Source of the DNA: an uncultured Oscillospiraceae bacterium | GTDB taxonomy: Bacteria > Bacillota > Clostridia > Oscillospirales > Oscillospiraceae | Reading direction: 5' to 3' | NCBI GenBank assembly: GCA_944386975.1 | Contig: CALXDC010000003.1 | Coordinates: 1 to 64,000, forward strand | DNA length: 64,000 nucleotides | Shown here: positions 48,784 to 56,971 of the stretch, in pieces | Layout of the letters: every line of letters starts with the position of its first letter | Position numbering within the stretch: the first letter of the stretch is position 1 | Program-made: the position numbers and the translations under genes | Notes under the pieces: model-generated | Told to the model about the DNA's origin: nothing | Databases searched by the model: none | Seen by the model: only the letters and a program-made list of their open reading frames with translations

Positions 48784-50676
48784 TTACCGCAGCTTCATGG
48801 GGGTGAGGGCCAGGTAGTCCTCCAGGGTGCCGTCGTTGAGGCAGCACTCGATGATCTTCCGGCCCAGGGGGTGCAGGTCGTCGGTGAGGAACTGCTGAAT
48901 CTCCTCCTTGAAAAAGTCGGTGAGAATTTTGGCTCCTGCGTCATAGCCCTCGATGCCCAGCTTGGACTGGGTCTCCGGCCGGAGGAAGGTCTGGCGGATG
49001 TACTGGTTATCCAGCTTCATATCCAGAAGGGCGTAGCCGAACAGGGGGCACCGGGCGGGGGTCAGGTGCTTGGCCTTGATGTTGCCGTCATGACGGGCCA
49101 GATATTCCCGGCACAGCCACTCGGACATGAAGCCGATGTTGTAGGCCCCGATATGCTGGTTGGGGATCAGCACGTTGAGGGTCTTGGGGCAGGAGAGGAT
49201 CTGCTGGAGCAGCAGGTTGGCCTGGGTTACCTTCTTGCCGGTGGCGAAGGGCCAATAGCTGCCCACCCCCTCGCTCTTCATCTTGCTGCCGCCGTCCACC
49301 ACACTGGGGTTCTTGAAGCCCCGGGGGGCCACCAGCCGCCACAGCCAGGCCAGGGAGGGCGGGATGATGTGCAGCATCCCCATGACCCCGTAATTGGGCT
49401 CTGCGGCGGTGGAGGGGGGCATCCGGACGCCGAAGCTCCGCACGCTCACCTCCTGGGGCTCCGGGGGTACGATGTGCTCGATCATGTCCCGGGGAATGAT
49501 GACCCGGGGGTTGGAGCAGGGCTTGCCGGTGGAGTCCATCACATGCTCCCAGATGAGACAGGTGGAGCCGGGGACGCTGTCCATGTTGAAAAACAGCAGG
49601 GGCCGGGGCGGGTGGATGGATACCTTCTCATAGATGGGGTTGTTGCCGTAGGCATGCATGCTGTCCATCCGGAGGAACCACCCCGCCTCCGCGTCCACGA
49701 TCATCAGCTTGCCCCCCTCCGGATCCTGGTAGGCGGCGTGGCAGAGGGCCATGTCGTCGGCAATGGGGTAGATGGTGCAGCTCTCCTTCAGGTTGAGGTA
49801 GTATTGCTCGCCGGTGATGATGTGGGTACCCAGCAGAAGCCGGTCGTCGTCCTCCCGGTGGAAGTCCTCCAGCATCTCGCTCTTGCCGCCGCCGCTGGCT
49901 CCCTCGTGCATGAACACCGTCTCATTCTCATAAGGGGTTTCCACCATGGCCGCGCTGGCGTGGCAGCAGACCCACCCCTCCTGCTCACCGATGTCCAGCA
50001 GCACGGAGTAGACCCCTTTCTTGGCGGAGGGGCCGGGGTAGAGGTTGTAGGCGAAGACCTCATGAAGGGTTTCGCTGCGGTTGTGGACCACCACCTGCTT
50101 GCCGTCGAAGTGGGTGTGGCGGAAGGGTGGGGCCACGTAGATGATGGCCCGGGGGGTGTAGCCCTGGGGGATGTCGTTGATGCTGACAAAGCCCTGGATG
50201 TTGGCGATGGCCAGGGCAAAAAAGGCGGCGTTCACCGGACAGATGACCAGGCTGTCGTAGCCGTAGGGGTCCGGCCCCGCCTGGAAGGGAAGCAGCAGCA
50301 GGCGCTGGCGGGAGAACCAGTCCAGGGTCTCCTGACGGAGCTTTGAGAAGGGGTAGCCGAAGCGGTCGGGAAAGCGGGGCTTGTCGCTGGGCAGCTCGTC
50401 GCCGATGACCATGGAGTTGGGGTCCCGGCGGCGCATGTAGTCCTCCATGAAGTTGACCACCGCGCCGTTTTTGCAGCGGATCACCTCCGCCTCCTTCAAC
50501 GCGCCCCGCCCCTCGATGTTGTACACCACGTCGTAACGGGAGGTGTGGGCCGGGCCGAAGACCAGCTCGTCCAGCTCCTCCGGAGTCTCCATGTAGGCGA
50601 TGGACCGGCATTTGCGCAGGGCCTCGTCCACCTCCGGCGGCAGGTTGAATAGGTTGTAATAGTTGTCGTAAAACAT
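48784..50676 (-). CDS. DUF4914 family P-loop protein
   Basis: A 630-residue soluble protein, the usual size of DUF4914. Residues 1-245 include 'VVVHNRSETLHEVFAYNLYPGPSAKKGVYSVLLDIGEQEGW'. A P-loop is at 258-267 (EGASGGGKSE), followed by 'IYPIADDMALCH' and 'LMIVDAEAGWFLRMDSMHAYGNN'. The arrangement of P-loop and following Asp-rich strands recalls phosphoenolpyruvate carboxykinase and HPr kinase folds, suggesting an ATP/GTP-using kinase-like enzyme; this is a weak inference. No function is known to me. It is monocistronic with its own promoter. The ATG follows GAGAGGGACAG. Confidence 0.85.
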   Translation of the reverse strand: MFYDNYYNLFNLPPEVDEALRKCRSIAYMETPEELDELVFGPAHTSRYDVVYNIEGRGALKEAEVIRCKNGAVVNFMEDYMRRRDPNSMVIGDELPSDKPRFPDRFGYPFSKLRQETLDWFSRQRLLLLPFQAGPDPYGYDSLVICPVNAAFFALAIANIQGFVSINDIPQGYTPRAIIYVAPPFRHTHFDGKQVVVHNRSETLHEVFAYNLYPGPSAKKGVYSVLLDIGEQEGWVCCHASAAMVETPYENETVFMHEGASGGGKSEMLEDFHREDDDRLLLGTHIITGEQYYLNLKESCTIYPIADDMALCHAAYQDPEGGKLMIVDAEAGWFLRMDSMHAYGNNPIYEKVSIHPPRPLLFFNMDSVPGSTCLIWEHVMDSTGKPCSNPRVIIPRDMIEHIVPPEPQEVSVRSFGVRMPPSTAAEPNYGVMGMLHIIPPSLAWLWRLVAPRGFKNPSVVDGGSKMKSEGVGSYWPFATGKKVTQANLLLQQILSCPKTLNVLIPNQHIGAYNIGFMSEWLCREYLARHDGNIKAKHLTPARCPLFGYALLDMKLDNQYIRQTFLRPETQSKLGIEGYDAGAKILTDFFKEEIQQFLTDDLHPLGRKIIECCLNDGTLEDYLALTPMKLR

Positions 50677-50810
50677 GTCTGTCCCTCTCTGTCCGGCGGC
50701 GGAATCTGCGGAATTCCGCCTGGGCCTGTTCCTGCGGCGCGGGGAAAGGGCGGACGCTCCGCCTCTGTAAAAAATAACGGATACAGTGGGAGTAAAACAT
50801 TTCTGATTGT

Positions 50811-50839
50811 ATTATATAGACAAAACAACTCCGGCACAA
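50811..50839 (-). promoter_or_regulatory. Promoter of the DUF4914 gene
   Basis: On the minus strand, TTGTGC (50839-50834), 17 bases and a perfect TATAAT (50816-50811). The untranslated leader would be about 130 bases. Confidence 0.75.
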
Positions 50840-51022
50840 CCTGGGAAAACGCCGATTTTTTTCCGGCTTTCGGCGCAGGCGGCAAAGCGCCCCCTCCTGT
50901 AGAACGGCGCAGCTTTCCTGAAATAAGGCGGAAGGAAGAGTTGAGTATTTTACGGCGATTTTACAGAGGAACGAGAAAATAATGAACCTTTTTTTCAAAA
51001 GTATTCCACAAAATCACCAAGG

Positions 51023-51058
51023 GCGGCGGAATCCTCCGGCGGGATTCCGCCGCTTTTT
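51023..51058 (+). terminator. Orphan terminator upstream of the sugar ABC operon
   Basis: A perfect 12-bp stem GCGGCGGAATCC/GGATTCCGCCGC (51023-51034 with 51042-51053), then TTTTT. No plus-strand gene precedes it for over 2 kb except the tRNAs, so it either insulates the region or ends a small unknown transcript. A second small stem, GCCGG/CCGGC with TTTTG, follows at 51061-51079. Confidence 0.7.
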
Positions 51059-51135
51059 CTGCCGGTTGCCCGGCTTTTGTTCAATTGACCGGAAAGTTAT
51101 TTTTCTCTAAGACCGACCGGATTTGGCCCAAAATG

Positions 51136-51242
51136 TCGAAATCATTTCGAAAATCGTAAAATATCAAACCAATTTTCAATTGATTTTAACTTTTTCAAAA
51201 AATTGGTTCTCTTTTGATGGTTTTGCCATAAATTTGTATTGT
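51136..51242 (+). promoter_or_regulatory. Promoter region of the sugar ABC operon with palindromes
   Basis: TCGAAAT-C-ATTTCGA (51136-51150) is a perfect 15-base palindrome. AACCAATTTT (51167-51176) and AAAATTGGTT (51199-51208) form another dyad. TTGATG (51214-51219) and TATTGT (51237-51242), 17 bases apart, are the best promoter candidate. The whole 51080-51300 stretch is A/T-rich against the local background. The dyads may bind a sugar-responsive regulator (inference). Confidence 0.5.
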
Positions 51243-51390
51243 GCGTCAGTACGAATTTGTGGTGTTTATACAATGTTGTATTGACTTTCGAGAAAAACGG
51301 GAGTTAAATTTGAAGCGGAAACTCCCAGGGGCGCAAACCGGAGAGGGGGAGGCCCCGGGAGAATTTGAAAAGAAAGCAGAGGATATGAGC

Positions 51391-52416
51391 ATGAAGAAGT
51401 TATTGACCCTGATCCTGGCTCTGGCCATGGTGCTGGCTCTGGTTGCCTGCGGCAACACCGCCAACAACGGCGGCACCGGCAACAACGGCGGCAGCGCCAA
51501 CAACGGCGGCAGCGCCGACGAGGGCGGCGAGGCCGATCTCATCACCGTGGGCATCATCAACAACGATCCCAACGAGTCCGGCTACCGCACCGCCAACGAC
51601 AAGGACATGAAGGAGACCTTCACCGAGGAGAACGGCTACAAGGCCACCTTCGCCTACAGCCTGAAGAACGACGAGCAGATTGCCGCCGCCCAGAAGTTCG
51701 TGCAGGATGAGGTGGACTACCTGCTGATCTCCGCCGCCGGCACCGCCGGCTGGGACTCCGTCCTGCAGGACGCTCAGGACGCCGGTATCCAGGTCATCCT
51801 CTTTGACCGTACCATCGACGCCGACCCCAGCCTGTATGTGGCCTCCATCGTCTCCGACATGGCCCAGGAGGGCAAGACCGCCGTTGATTGGCTGGCTTCC
51901 CAGGGCCTTGAGGAGTACAACATCATCCACATCCAGGGCGTGATGGGCTCCGCCGCCCAGATCGGCCGTACCGGCGCTCTGGACGACATGGTGGCCGCCA
52001 ATGAGAATTGGAACCTGGTGGACCAGCAGACCGCCGAGTGGAACGCTGAGACCGCCCAGCAGATCGTCCAGGCTGCCATCGACTCCGGCAAGGAGTTCAA
52101 CGTGATTTACGCCGAGAACGACGACATGGCCAAGGGTGCTGTGGCCGCTCTGGACAAGGCCAACATCTCCCACGGCGTGAACGGCGACGTGATCATCATG
52201 GGCTTTGACTGCAACAAGTGGGCTCTTGAGGAGCTGCTGGCCGGCAACTGGAACTACGACGGCCAGTGCAACCCCTTCCAGGCCTCCTACATCGACGAGA
52301 TCATCAAGGGCCTTGAGAACGGCCAGGCTCCCGCCGAGCAGGTGGTCATCCTGGAGGAGAAGGGCTTTGACGCCGCCACTATCACCCAGGAGGACGTGGA
52401 CACCTACGGCATCTGA
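51391..52416 (+). CDS. ytfQ: Sugar ABC transporter substrate-binding lipoprotein (YtfQ-like)
   Basis: A 341-residue lipoprotein. The signal KKLLTLILALAMVLALVAC has its lipobox Cys at residue 20. A Gly/Asn/Ser-rich linker of about 30 residues leads to a periplasmic-binding-protein-1 fold: 'LITVGIINNDPNESGYRTANDKDMKETFTEENGYKATFAYSLKNDEQIAAAQKFVQDEVDYLLISAAGTAGWDSVL'. This pattern is closest to galactofuranose-binding YtfQ. The ATG at 51391 has AGAGG 8 bases upstream; an ATG two codons earlier is too close. A two-permease operon of YtfQRT-YjfF type follows, which supports the call. Confidence 0.85.
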   Translation: MKKLLTLILALAMVLALVACGNTANNGGTGNNGGSANNGGSADEGGEADLITVGIINNDPNESGYRTANDKDMKETFTEENGYKATFAYSLKNDEQIAAAQKFVQDEVDYLLISAAGTAGWDSVLQDAQDAGIQVILFDRTIDADPSLYVASIVSDMAQEGKTAVDWLASQGLEEYNIIHIQGVMGSAAQIGRTGALDDMVAANENWNLVDQQTAEWNAETAQQIVQAAIDSGKEFNVIYAENDDMAKGAVAALDKANISHGVNGDVIIMGFDCNKWALEELLAGNWNYDGQCNPFQASYIDEIIKGLENGQAPAEQVVILEEKGFDAATITQEDVDTYGI

Positions 52417-52451
52417 TGCTGCGGTGATTCTGAGAATTTGAACTGAGCACC

Positions 52452-52509
52452 GGGACATGCGGTACGGAATATAGGGATGATATATTCTTATATCCGCATC
52501 GTATGTCCC
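52452..52509 (+). other. RNA hairpin between sugar-binding protein and ATPase genes
   Basis: GGGACAT (52452-52458) pairs with ATGTCCC (52503-52509), with an inner GCGG/CCGC and an A/T-rich loop. It lies in the 143-base gap and probably stabilises the binding-protein mRNA or limits read-through, as in many ABC operons. Confidence 0.5.
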
Positions 52510-52559
52510 CTTTTTCCCGCGAAAACGGGCCAATTGACTGAAATGGAGGCGAGAGACAC

Positions 52560-54080
52560 ATGCAAGAGGGCGCGGTATTGGAAATGCGCGGCATCTGCAA
52601 ATATTTTCCCGGTGTCCGAGCCCTTCAGGACGTGGATTTCACCCTTCGGGAGGGTGAGATCCACGCGCTGATGGGAGAGAACGGCGCGGGCAAATCCACG
52701 CTGATCAAGGTGCTGACCGGCGTGCACGTCAAGGACGGCGGTGAAATCTTCCTGAAGGGGACGGAGGGCCCCGTCCACATCAAGTCCCCCCAGGACGCCC
52801 AGAACGCCGGTATCAGCACGGTGTATCAGGAGATTACCCTCTGCCCCAACCTGACGGTGGCGGAGAATATGTTCATCGGCCGCACCAAGGGCGGCTTCAC
52901 CAACTGGCGGTACATCAACAAGCGGGCGGGGGAGATTCTCCGTTCCCTGGAGATTCCCGCCGCCCCCACCCAGCAGCTGGGCAGCTGCTCTATCGCGGTG
53001 CAGCAGATGGTGGCCATTGCCCGTGCGGTGGATATGGAGTGCAAGGTACTGATTCTGGATGAGCCCACCTCCTCCCTGGACGAGCAGGAGGTGGCCAAGC
53101 TCTTCAAGCTGATGCTGGATCTGAAGGCCAAGGGCGTGGGCATCATCTTCGTCACCCACTTCTTAGAGCAGGTCTATGAGGTCTGCGACCGGATCACCGT
53201 TCTCCGGGACGGGGGCCTTGTGGGCGAGTACGTCATTGAGGACCTGCCGCGGGTCCAGCTGGTGGCCAAGATGCTGGGCAAGGAGCTGGATGATCTGGCG
53301 GACATCAAGGGCGACCAGCCCGCCTACACGGAGGAGGACCGGGGAGAGCCGGTGCTGGAGGCCCACCAGCTGGCCAGCACCGCCGGCATCAAGCCCTTCG
53401 ACTTCGCCATCTACAAGGGCGAGGTCAACGGCTTCACCGGCCTTTTAGGCTCCGGCCGCAGCGAGTGTGTCCGGGCCATCTTCGGCGCGGACCGGACCAC
53501 CGGCGGCACCGTTCGGATGGACGGCAAGGAGGTCCGCATCCGCAAGCCGCTGGATGCCATGAAGCTGGGCATCGGCTATCTGCCGGAGGACCGCAAGCAG
53601 GACGGCATCGTGGGGGACCTCTCCGTCCGGGAGAACATCATTCTGGCCCTCCAGGTGATGAAGGGCTTCTTCCATCCCTTCTCCAGAGCCCAGGCGGAGG
53701 CCTTTGCCGACGAGTACATCAAGCTTCTGGAGATCAAGACCGCCTCCTCCGACACCCCCATCAAGTCCCTCTCCGGCGGCAACCAGCAGAAGGTGATCCT
53801 GGCCCGGTGGCTCCTCACCAACCCCAAGTACCTCATTCTGGACGAGCCCACCCGGGGCATCGACATCGGCACCAAGATCGAGATTCAAAAGCTGGTTTTG
53901 AAGCTGGCCGCCGAGGGCAAGAGCGTCACCTTCATCTCCTCGGAGATCGACGAGATGCTCCGCACCTGCTCCCGCCTCATTGTCATGCGGGACCGCAAGG
54001 TGGTGGGCGAGCTGGGCGGCAGCGACCTTGCCCAGGATAAAATCATGCAGACCATTGCCGGAGGTGAAAGCGCGTCATGA
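52560..54080 (+). CDS. ytfR: Sugar ABC transporter ATP-binding protein (YtfR-like)
   Basis: A 506-residue protein with two ABC domains (about 5-240 and 260-500). The first has Walker A GENGAGKST, and the pseudo-signature and Walker B 'LILDEPTSSLD'. The second has a diverged Walker A (GLLGSGRSE) but full LSGGNQQKV and LILDEPTRGIDIG. This matches the RbsA/MglA/YtfR class of sugar importers. It overlaps the next gene by 4 bases. GGAGGCGAGAGACAC precedes the ATG. Confidence 0.92.
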   Translation: MQEGAVLEMRGICKYFPGVRALQDVDFTLREGEIHALMGENGAGKSTLIKVLTGVHVKDGGEIFLKGTEGPVHIKSPQDAQNAGISTVYQEITLCPNLTVAENMFIGRTKGGFTNWRYINKRAGEILRSLEIPAAPTQQLGSCSIAVQQMVAIARAVDMECKVLILDEPTSSLDEQEVAKLFKLMLDLKAKGVGIIFVTHFLEQVYEVCDRITVLRDGGLVGEYVIEDLPRVQLVAKMLGKELDDLADIKGDQPAYTEEDRGEPVLEAHQLASTAGIKPFDFAIYKGEVNGFTGLLGSGRSECVRAIFGADRTTGGTVRMDGKEVRIRKPLDAMKLGIGYLPEDRKQDGIVGDLSVRENIILALQVMKGFFHPFSRAQAEAFADEYIKLLEIKTASSDTPIKSLSGGNQQKVILARWLLTNPKYLILDEPTRGIDIGTKIEIQKLVLKLAAEGKSVTFISSEIDEMLRTCSRLIVMRDRKVVGELGGSDLAQDKIMQTIAGGESAS

Positions 54081-55186
54081 GTTCCGTGAAAACTTCTCTG
54101 AAGGAAAAGAAGGGCCTGAAGGGGACCCTGCTGGGTCTGGTGCGCCAGCAGATTTTCATCCCCATCGCCGCCCTTTTGCTCCTGGTTCTCTTCAACCTTA
54201 TTGTAGACCCCAGCTTCTTTGCCATCAGCCTCTCGGAGAACAGCGCCGGGGACCCGGTGCTGTCCGGCTACCTCATCACCATCCTGGATAACGCCTCGGA
54301 GCTGGCCATCCTGGCCATCGGCATGACTCTGGTCACCGCCGCCTCCGGCGGACAGGACATCAGCGTGGGCGCCACCATCGCCATTGCCGGCAGCGTGGTG
54401 CTGCGGGTCCTCTGCGGCACCAACTCCCGGCCTGAGACTCTCCAGGCCCCCATCATCGTGGCCTTCCTGGTCTGCTGCGTGGTGGCCATGCTCTTCGGCG
54501 CCTTCAACGGCGTGCTGGTGGCCTACTTCAAGATTCAGCCCATGGTGGCCACCCTGATCCTCTACACCGCCGGCCGCTCCATCGCCGCCTGGATCAACAA
54601 CAACGAGCTGCCCATCATCAGCGAGCCCTCCTTCGGCTACTTCGGCAACTTCATCCCCGGCATCCCTGTGCCTACCCCGGTGTTCATCGCTATTGCGTGC
54701 ATGGTGGTCATCGCCCTGGCGCTGAAGTTCACCAATCTGGGTCTCTACTCCCAGAGCGTGGGCATCAACCCCCACTCCTCCCGCCTCAACGGTATCGACC
54801 CCGCCTTCATCAAGTTCATCACCTATGTGATCCTGGGCCTGTGCGTGGCAGTGGCCGGCTTCATCAAGGTCAGCCGCTTTTCCACCATCAACTACTCCGT
54901 GGTGGCCAAGGATATCGAGATGGACGCCATTCTGGCGGTGGCTCTGGGCGGCAACGCCCTCAGCGGCGGCAAGTTCAACATGGGCGCTTCCATTCTGGGC
55001 GCCTACGTGATCCAATTTTTGACCACCACCCTCTTCAAATTCAACGTGGACTCCAGCGCCCTGCCTGCCTACAAGGCGGTGGTGGTGATTCTGCTGGTGG
55101 TGCTCAGCGCTCCCGTGGCCCGGGAGAAGCTGTCCAACTTCTGGAAGAAGCTGGCGCCCGCCAAGGCTGCAAAGGAGGCGAACTGA
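54077..55186 (+). CDS. ytfT: Sugar ABC transporter permease 1 (YtfT-like)
   Basis: A 369-residue membrane protein with about nine helices: 'NASELAILAIGMTLVTAASGGQDISVGATIAIAGSVVLR' is the RbsC-like signature, and 'SQSVGINPHSSRLNGIDPAFIKFITYVILGLCVAVAGFIKVSRFSTINYSVVAKDIEMDAILAVALGGNAL' the conserved cytoplasmic loop. It has a long N-terminal cytosolic extension. With the second permease it forms a heterodimeric channel, as in the galactofuranose system. Confidence 0.9.
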   Translation: MSSVKTSLKEKKGLKGTLLGLVRQQIFIPIAALLLLVLFNLIVDPSFFAISLSENSAGDPVLSGYLITILDNASELAILAIGMTLVTAASGGQDISVGATIAIAGSVVLRVLCGTNSRPETLQAPIIVAFLVCCVVAMLFGAFNGVLVAYFKIQPMVATLILYTAGRSIAAWINNNELPIISEPSFGYFGNFIPGIPVPTPVFIAIACMVVIALALKFTNLGLYSQSVGINPHSSRLNGIDPAFIKFITYVILGLCVAVAGFIKVSRFSTINYSVVAKDIEMDAILAVALGGNALSGGKFNMGASILGAYVIQFLTTTLFKFNVDSSALPAYKAVVVILLVVLSAPVAREKLSNFWKKLAPAKAAKEAN

Positions 55187-55187
55187 G

Positions 55188-56240
55188 ATGGCATTTTCCA
55201 AGACAACCACAAAGGAAGGCCGTCTGGCCCCCCGGCACAGCATGTCGGACACCAACATTCTGCTGTGCATCACCATCCTGGTGTTCCTGGTGATGTACGC
55301 TGCCGCCATGATCTTCTTAGGCTCCGGCTTTTTGAAGCCCCAGACCTTCTTCAACATTCTCAATGAGAATGCCGCCCTCATCATCCTCTCCTGCGGTATG
55401 AGCATCGTGATGATCACCGGGGGCATCGACATTTCCGTGGGCACCATGACCGCCCTGATCAGTATGAGCTGTGCCGTTCACCTGGACTATCAGGGCGGCA
55501 GCGTAGCCAGCGCCGCCGGTCTGGCCCTCCTCATCGGCGTCCTCTTCGGACTGGTCCAGGGCTACATCATCGCCTACCTGGAGATCCAGCCCTTCATCGT
55601 CACCCTGGCGGGCATGTTCTTCGCCAAGGGCATGACCACCATCGTCAACTCCACCCAGTTCAACGTGGAGCACGAGGGCTTCCAGGCCCTGAAGGCCACC
55701 CGAATTTATGTGCCGGGCATGGGCTCCGTCAACAAGCTGGGCAAGTATGTCCCCGCCTATGTGGAGATCGGCGTCATCGTGGCGGTGCTGGTGGTCATCC
55801 TCCTCTTCGTCTTCCTCCGCTGGAGCAAGCTGGGCCGGGCCTTCTACGCCGTGGGCGGCAACCGGCAGAGCGCCAACATGCTGGGCATCAACGTGAGGCG
55901 CACCCGCTTTTTGGCCCACTTCCTCTGCAGCGTGCTGGCGGGCATCGGCGGCTTCGTCTACTTCCTCCATGTGGGCTCCGGCTCCCCCTCCCACGCAAGC
56001 GGCGCGGAGATGAACGCCATTGCCTCCTCCATCATCGGCGGCACCATGCTGACCGGCGGCGTAGGCAACATCGTGGGCACCTTCTTCGGCGTCCTCTCCC
56101 TGAGCACCATCAAGAACATCGTCTCCTCCCTGGGTCTGGACGAGGCATGGTGGACCAACATCACCGTGGCCGCCATGATCTGCCTCTTCCTCCTCATCCA
56201 GAGCGTGGTGCTGATCCGCAAGAACAAGAGCAGCAAGTAA
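55188..56240 (+). CDS. yjfF: Sugar ABC transporter permease 2 (YjfF-like)
   Basis: A 350-residue membrane protein. 'NENAALIILSCGMSIVMITGGIDISVGTMTALISM' and 'GGNRQSANMLGINVRRTRFLAHFLCSVLAGIGGFVYFLHVGSGSPSHASGAEMNAIASSIIGGTMLTGGVGN' match the YjfF class. One base separates it from permease 1. Two distinct permeases and a single binding protein are the hallmark of YtfQRT-YjfF. It ends the operon. Confidence 0.9.
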   Translation: MAFSKTTTKEGRLAPRHSMSDTNILLCITILVFLVMYAAAMIFLGSGFLKPQTFFNILNENAALIILSCGMSIVMITGGIDISVGTMTALISMSCAVHLDYQGGSVASAAGLALLIGVLFGLVQGYIIAYLEIQPFIVTLAGMFFAKGMTTIVNSTQFNVEHEGFQALKATRIYVPGMGSVNKLGKYVPAYVEIGVIVAVLVVILLFVFLRWSKLGRAFYAVGGNRQSANMLGINVRRTRFLAHFLCSVLAGIGGFVYFLHVGSGSPSHASGAEMNAIASSIIGGTMLTGGVGNIVGTFFGVLSLSTIKNIVSSLGLDEAWWTNITVAAMICLFLLIQSVVLIRKNKSSK

Positions 56241-56263
56241 AACCGGCGGACCAAACTGCAGAA

Positions 56264-56299
56264 GGGTCCTCTCTCCCCCGGGAGAGAGGACCCTTTTTT
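56264..56299 (+). terminator. Terminator of the sugar ABC operon
   Basis: A perfect 14-bp stem GGGTCCTCTCTCCC/GGGAGAGAGGACCC (56264-56277 with 56280-56293), then TTTTTT. Confidence 0.93.
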
Positions 56300-56303
56300 G
56301 CCG

Positions 56304-56332
56304 TTGGTCCCCGATGCCCTTTATGGTAGAAT
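56304..56332 (+). promoter_or_regulatory. Promoter of the sigma/anti-sigma operon
   Basis: TTGGTC (56304-56309), 17 bases and TAGAAT (56327-56332). Confidence 0.6.
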
Positions 56333-56413
56333 AAAAAACAGAAAGATTCCCGTCACGGCGGACCGTCCTTTCCGTCAAGAGGGGTGAAGGAAGAGAAGAA
56401 AGGAGGGAGGACC

Positions 56414-56971
56414 GTGGAGGATGGGCATATCGTGGCGCTATACTGGGCGCGAAGTCAGACGGCCATCGCCGCCTCGGAGGAGAAGTACGGTCCCCTGTGC
56501 CGGGGGATCTCCTACAACATCCTCCGCAGCCATGAGGACGCGGAGGAGTGCGTCAACGACACCTGGCACCGGGCCTGGGACACCATGCCGCCCCAGCGGC
56601 CTCAGTCCCTGGGGGCTTACCTCTGCCGGATCGTCCGCAATCTCTCTATCGACCGCTGGCGGGCCCGGAAGAGCCTGAAGCGGGGAGAGGGGCTGGAGTC
56701 TCTGGTGCTGGAGCTGGAGGAGTGTGTCCCCGCCGTCCCCAGCGCCGAGGAGCAGTGGGAGACGGAGGAGATTGCCGCTGCGGTGGAGCGGTGGCTGGAC
56801 ACCCTGGAGGACCGGGACCGGGGACTGTTCCTCCGGCGGTACTGGTACGGCGACAGCGTGAAGGAGCTGGCGGGGCGTCTCGGCTGGTCCCCCAACCGGC
56901 TGGCCCAGCGGCTGGGTCGGCTGCGGAAAGGGCTCCGCCGGGCCTTGGAGGAGGAAGGAGTGAGCTTATGA
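56414..56971 (+). CDS. ECF-type RNA polymerase sigma factor
   Basis: A 185-residue protein with region 2 (about 25-90): 'YNILRSHEDAEECVNDTWHRAWDTMPPQRPQSLGAYLCRIVRNLSIDRWRA' and region 4 (about 120-175): 'LDTLEDRDRGLFLRRYWYGDSVKELAGRLGWSPNRLAQRLGRLRKGLRRALEEEG'. The GTG at 56414 has AAGGAGG about 8 bases upstream; an earlier GTG at 56384 lacks one. It overlaps the next gene by ATGA. Typical job: transcribing a small stress or envelope regulon when its anti-sigma lets go. Confidence 0.9.
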   Translation: MEDGHIVALYWARSQTAIAASEEKYGPLCRGISYNILRSHEDAEECVNDTWHRAWDTMPPQRPQSLGAYLCRIVRNLSIDRWRARKSLKRGEGLESLVLELEECVPAVPSAEEQWETEEIAAAVERWLDTLEDRDRGLFLRRYWYGDSVKELAGRLGWSPNRLAQRLGRLRKGLRRALEEEGVSL

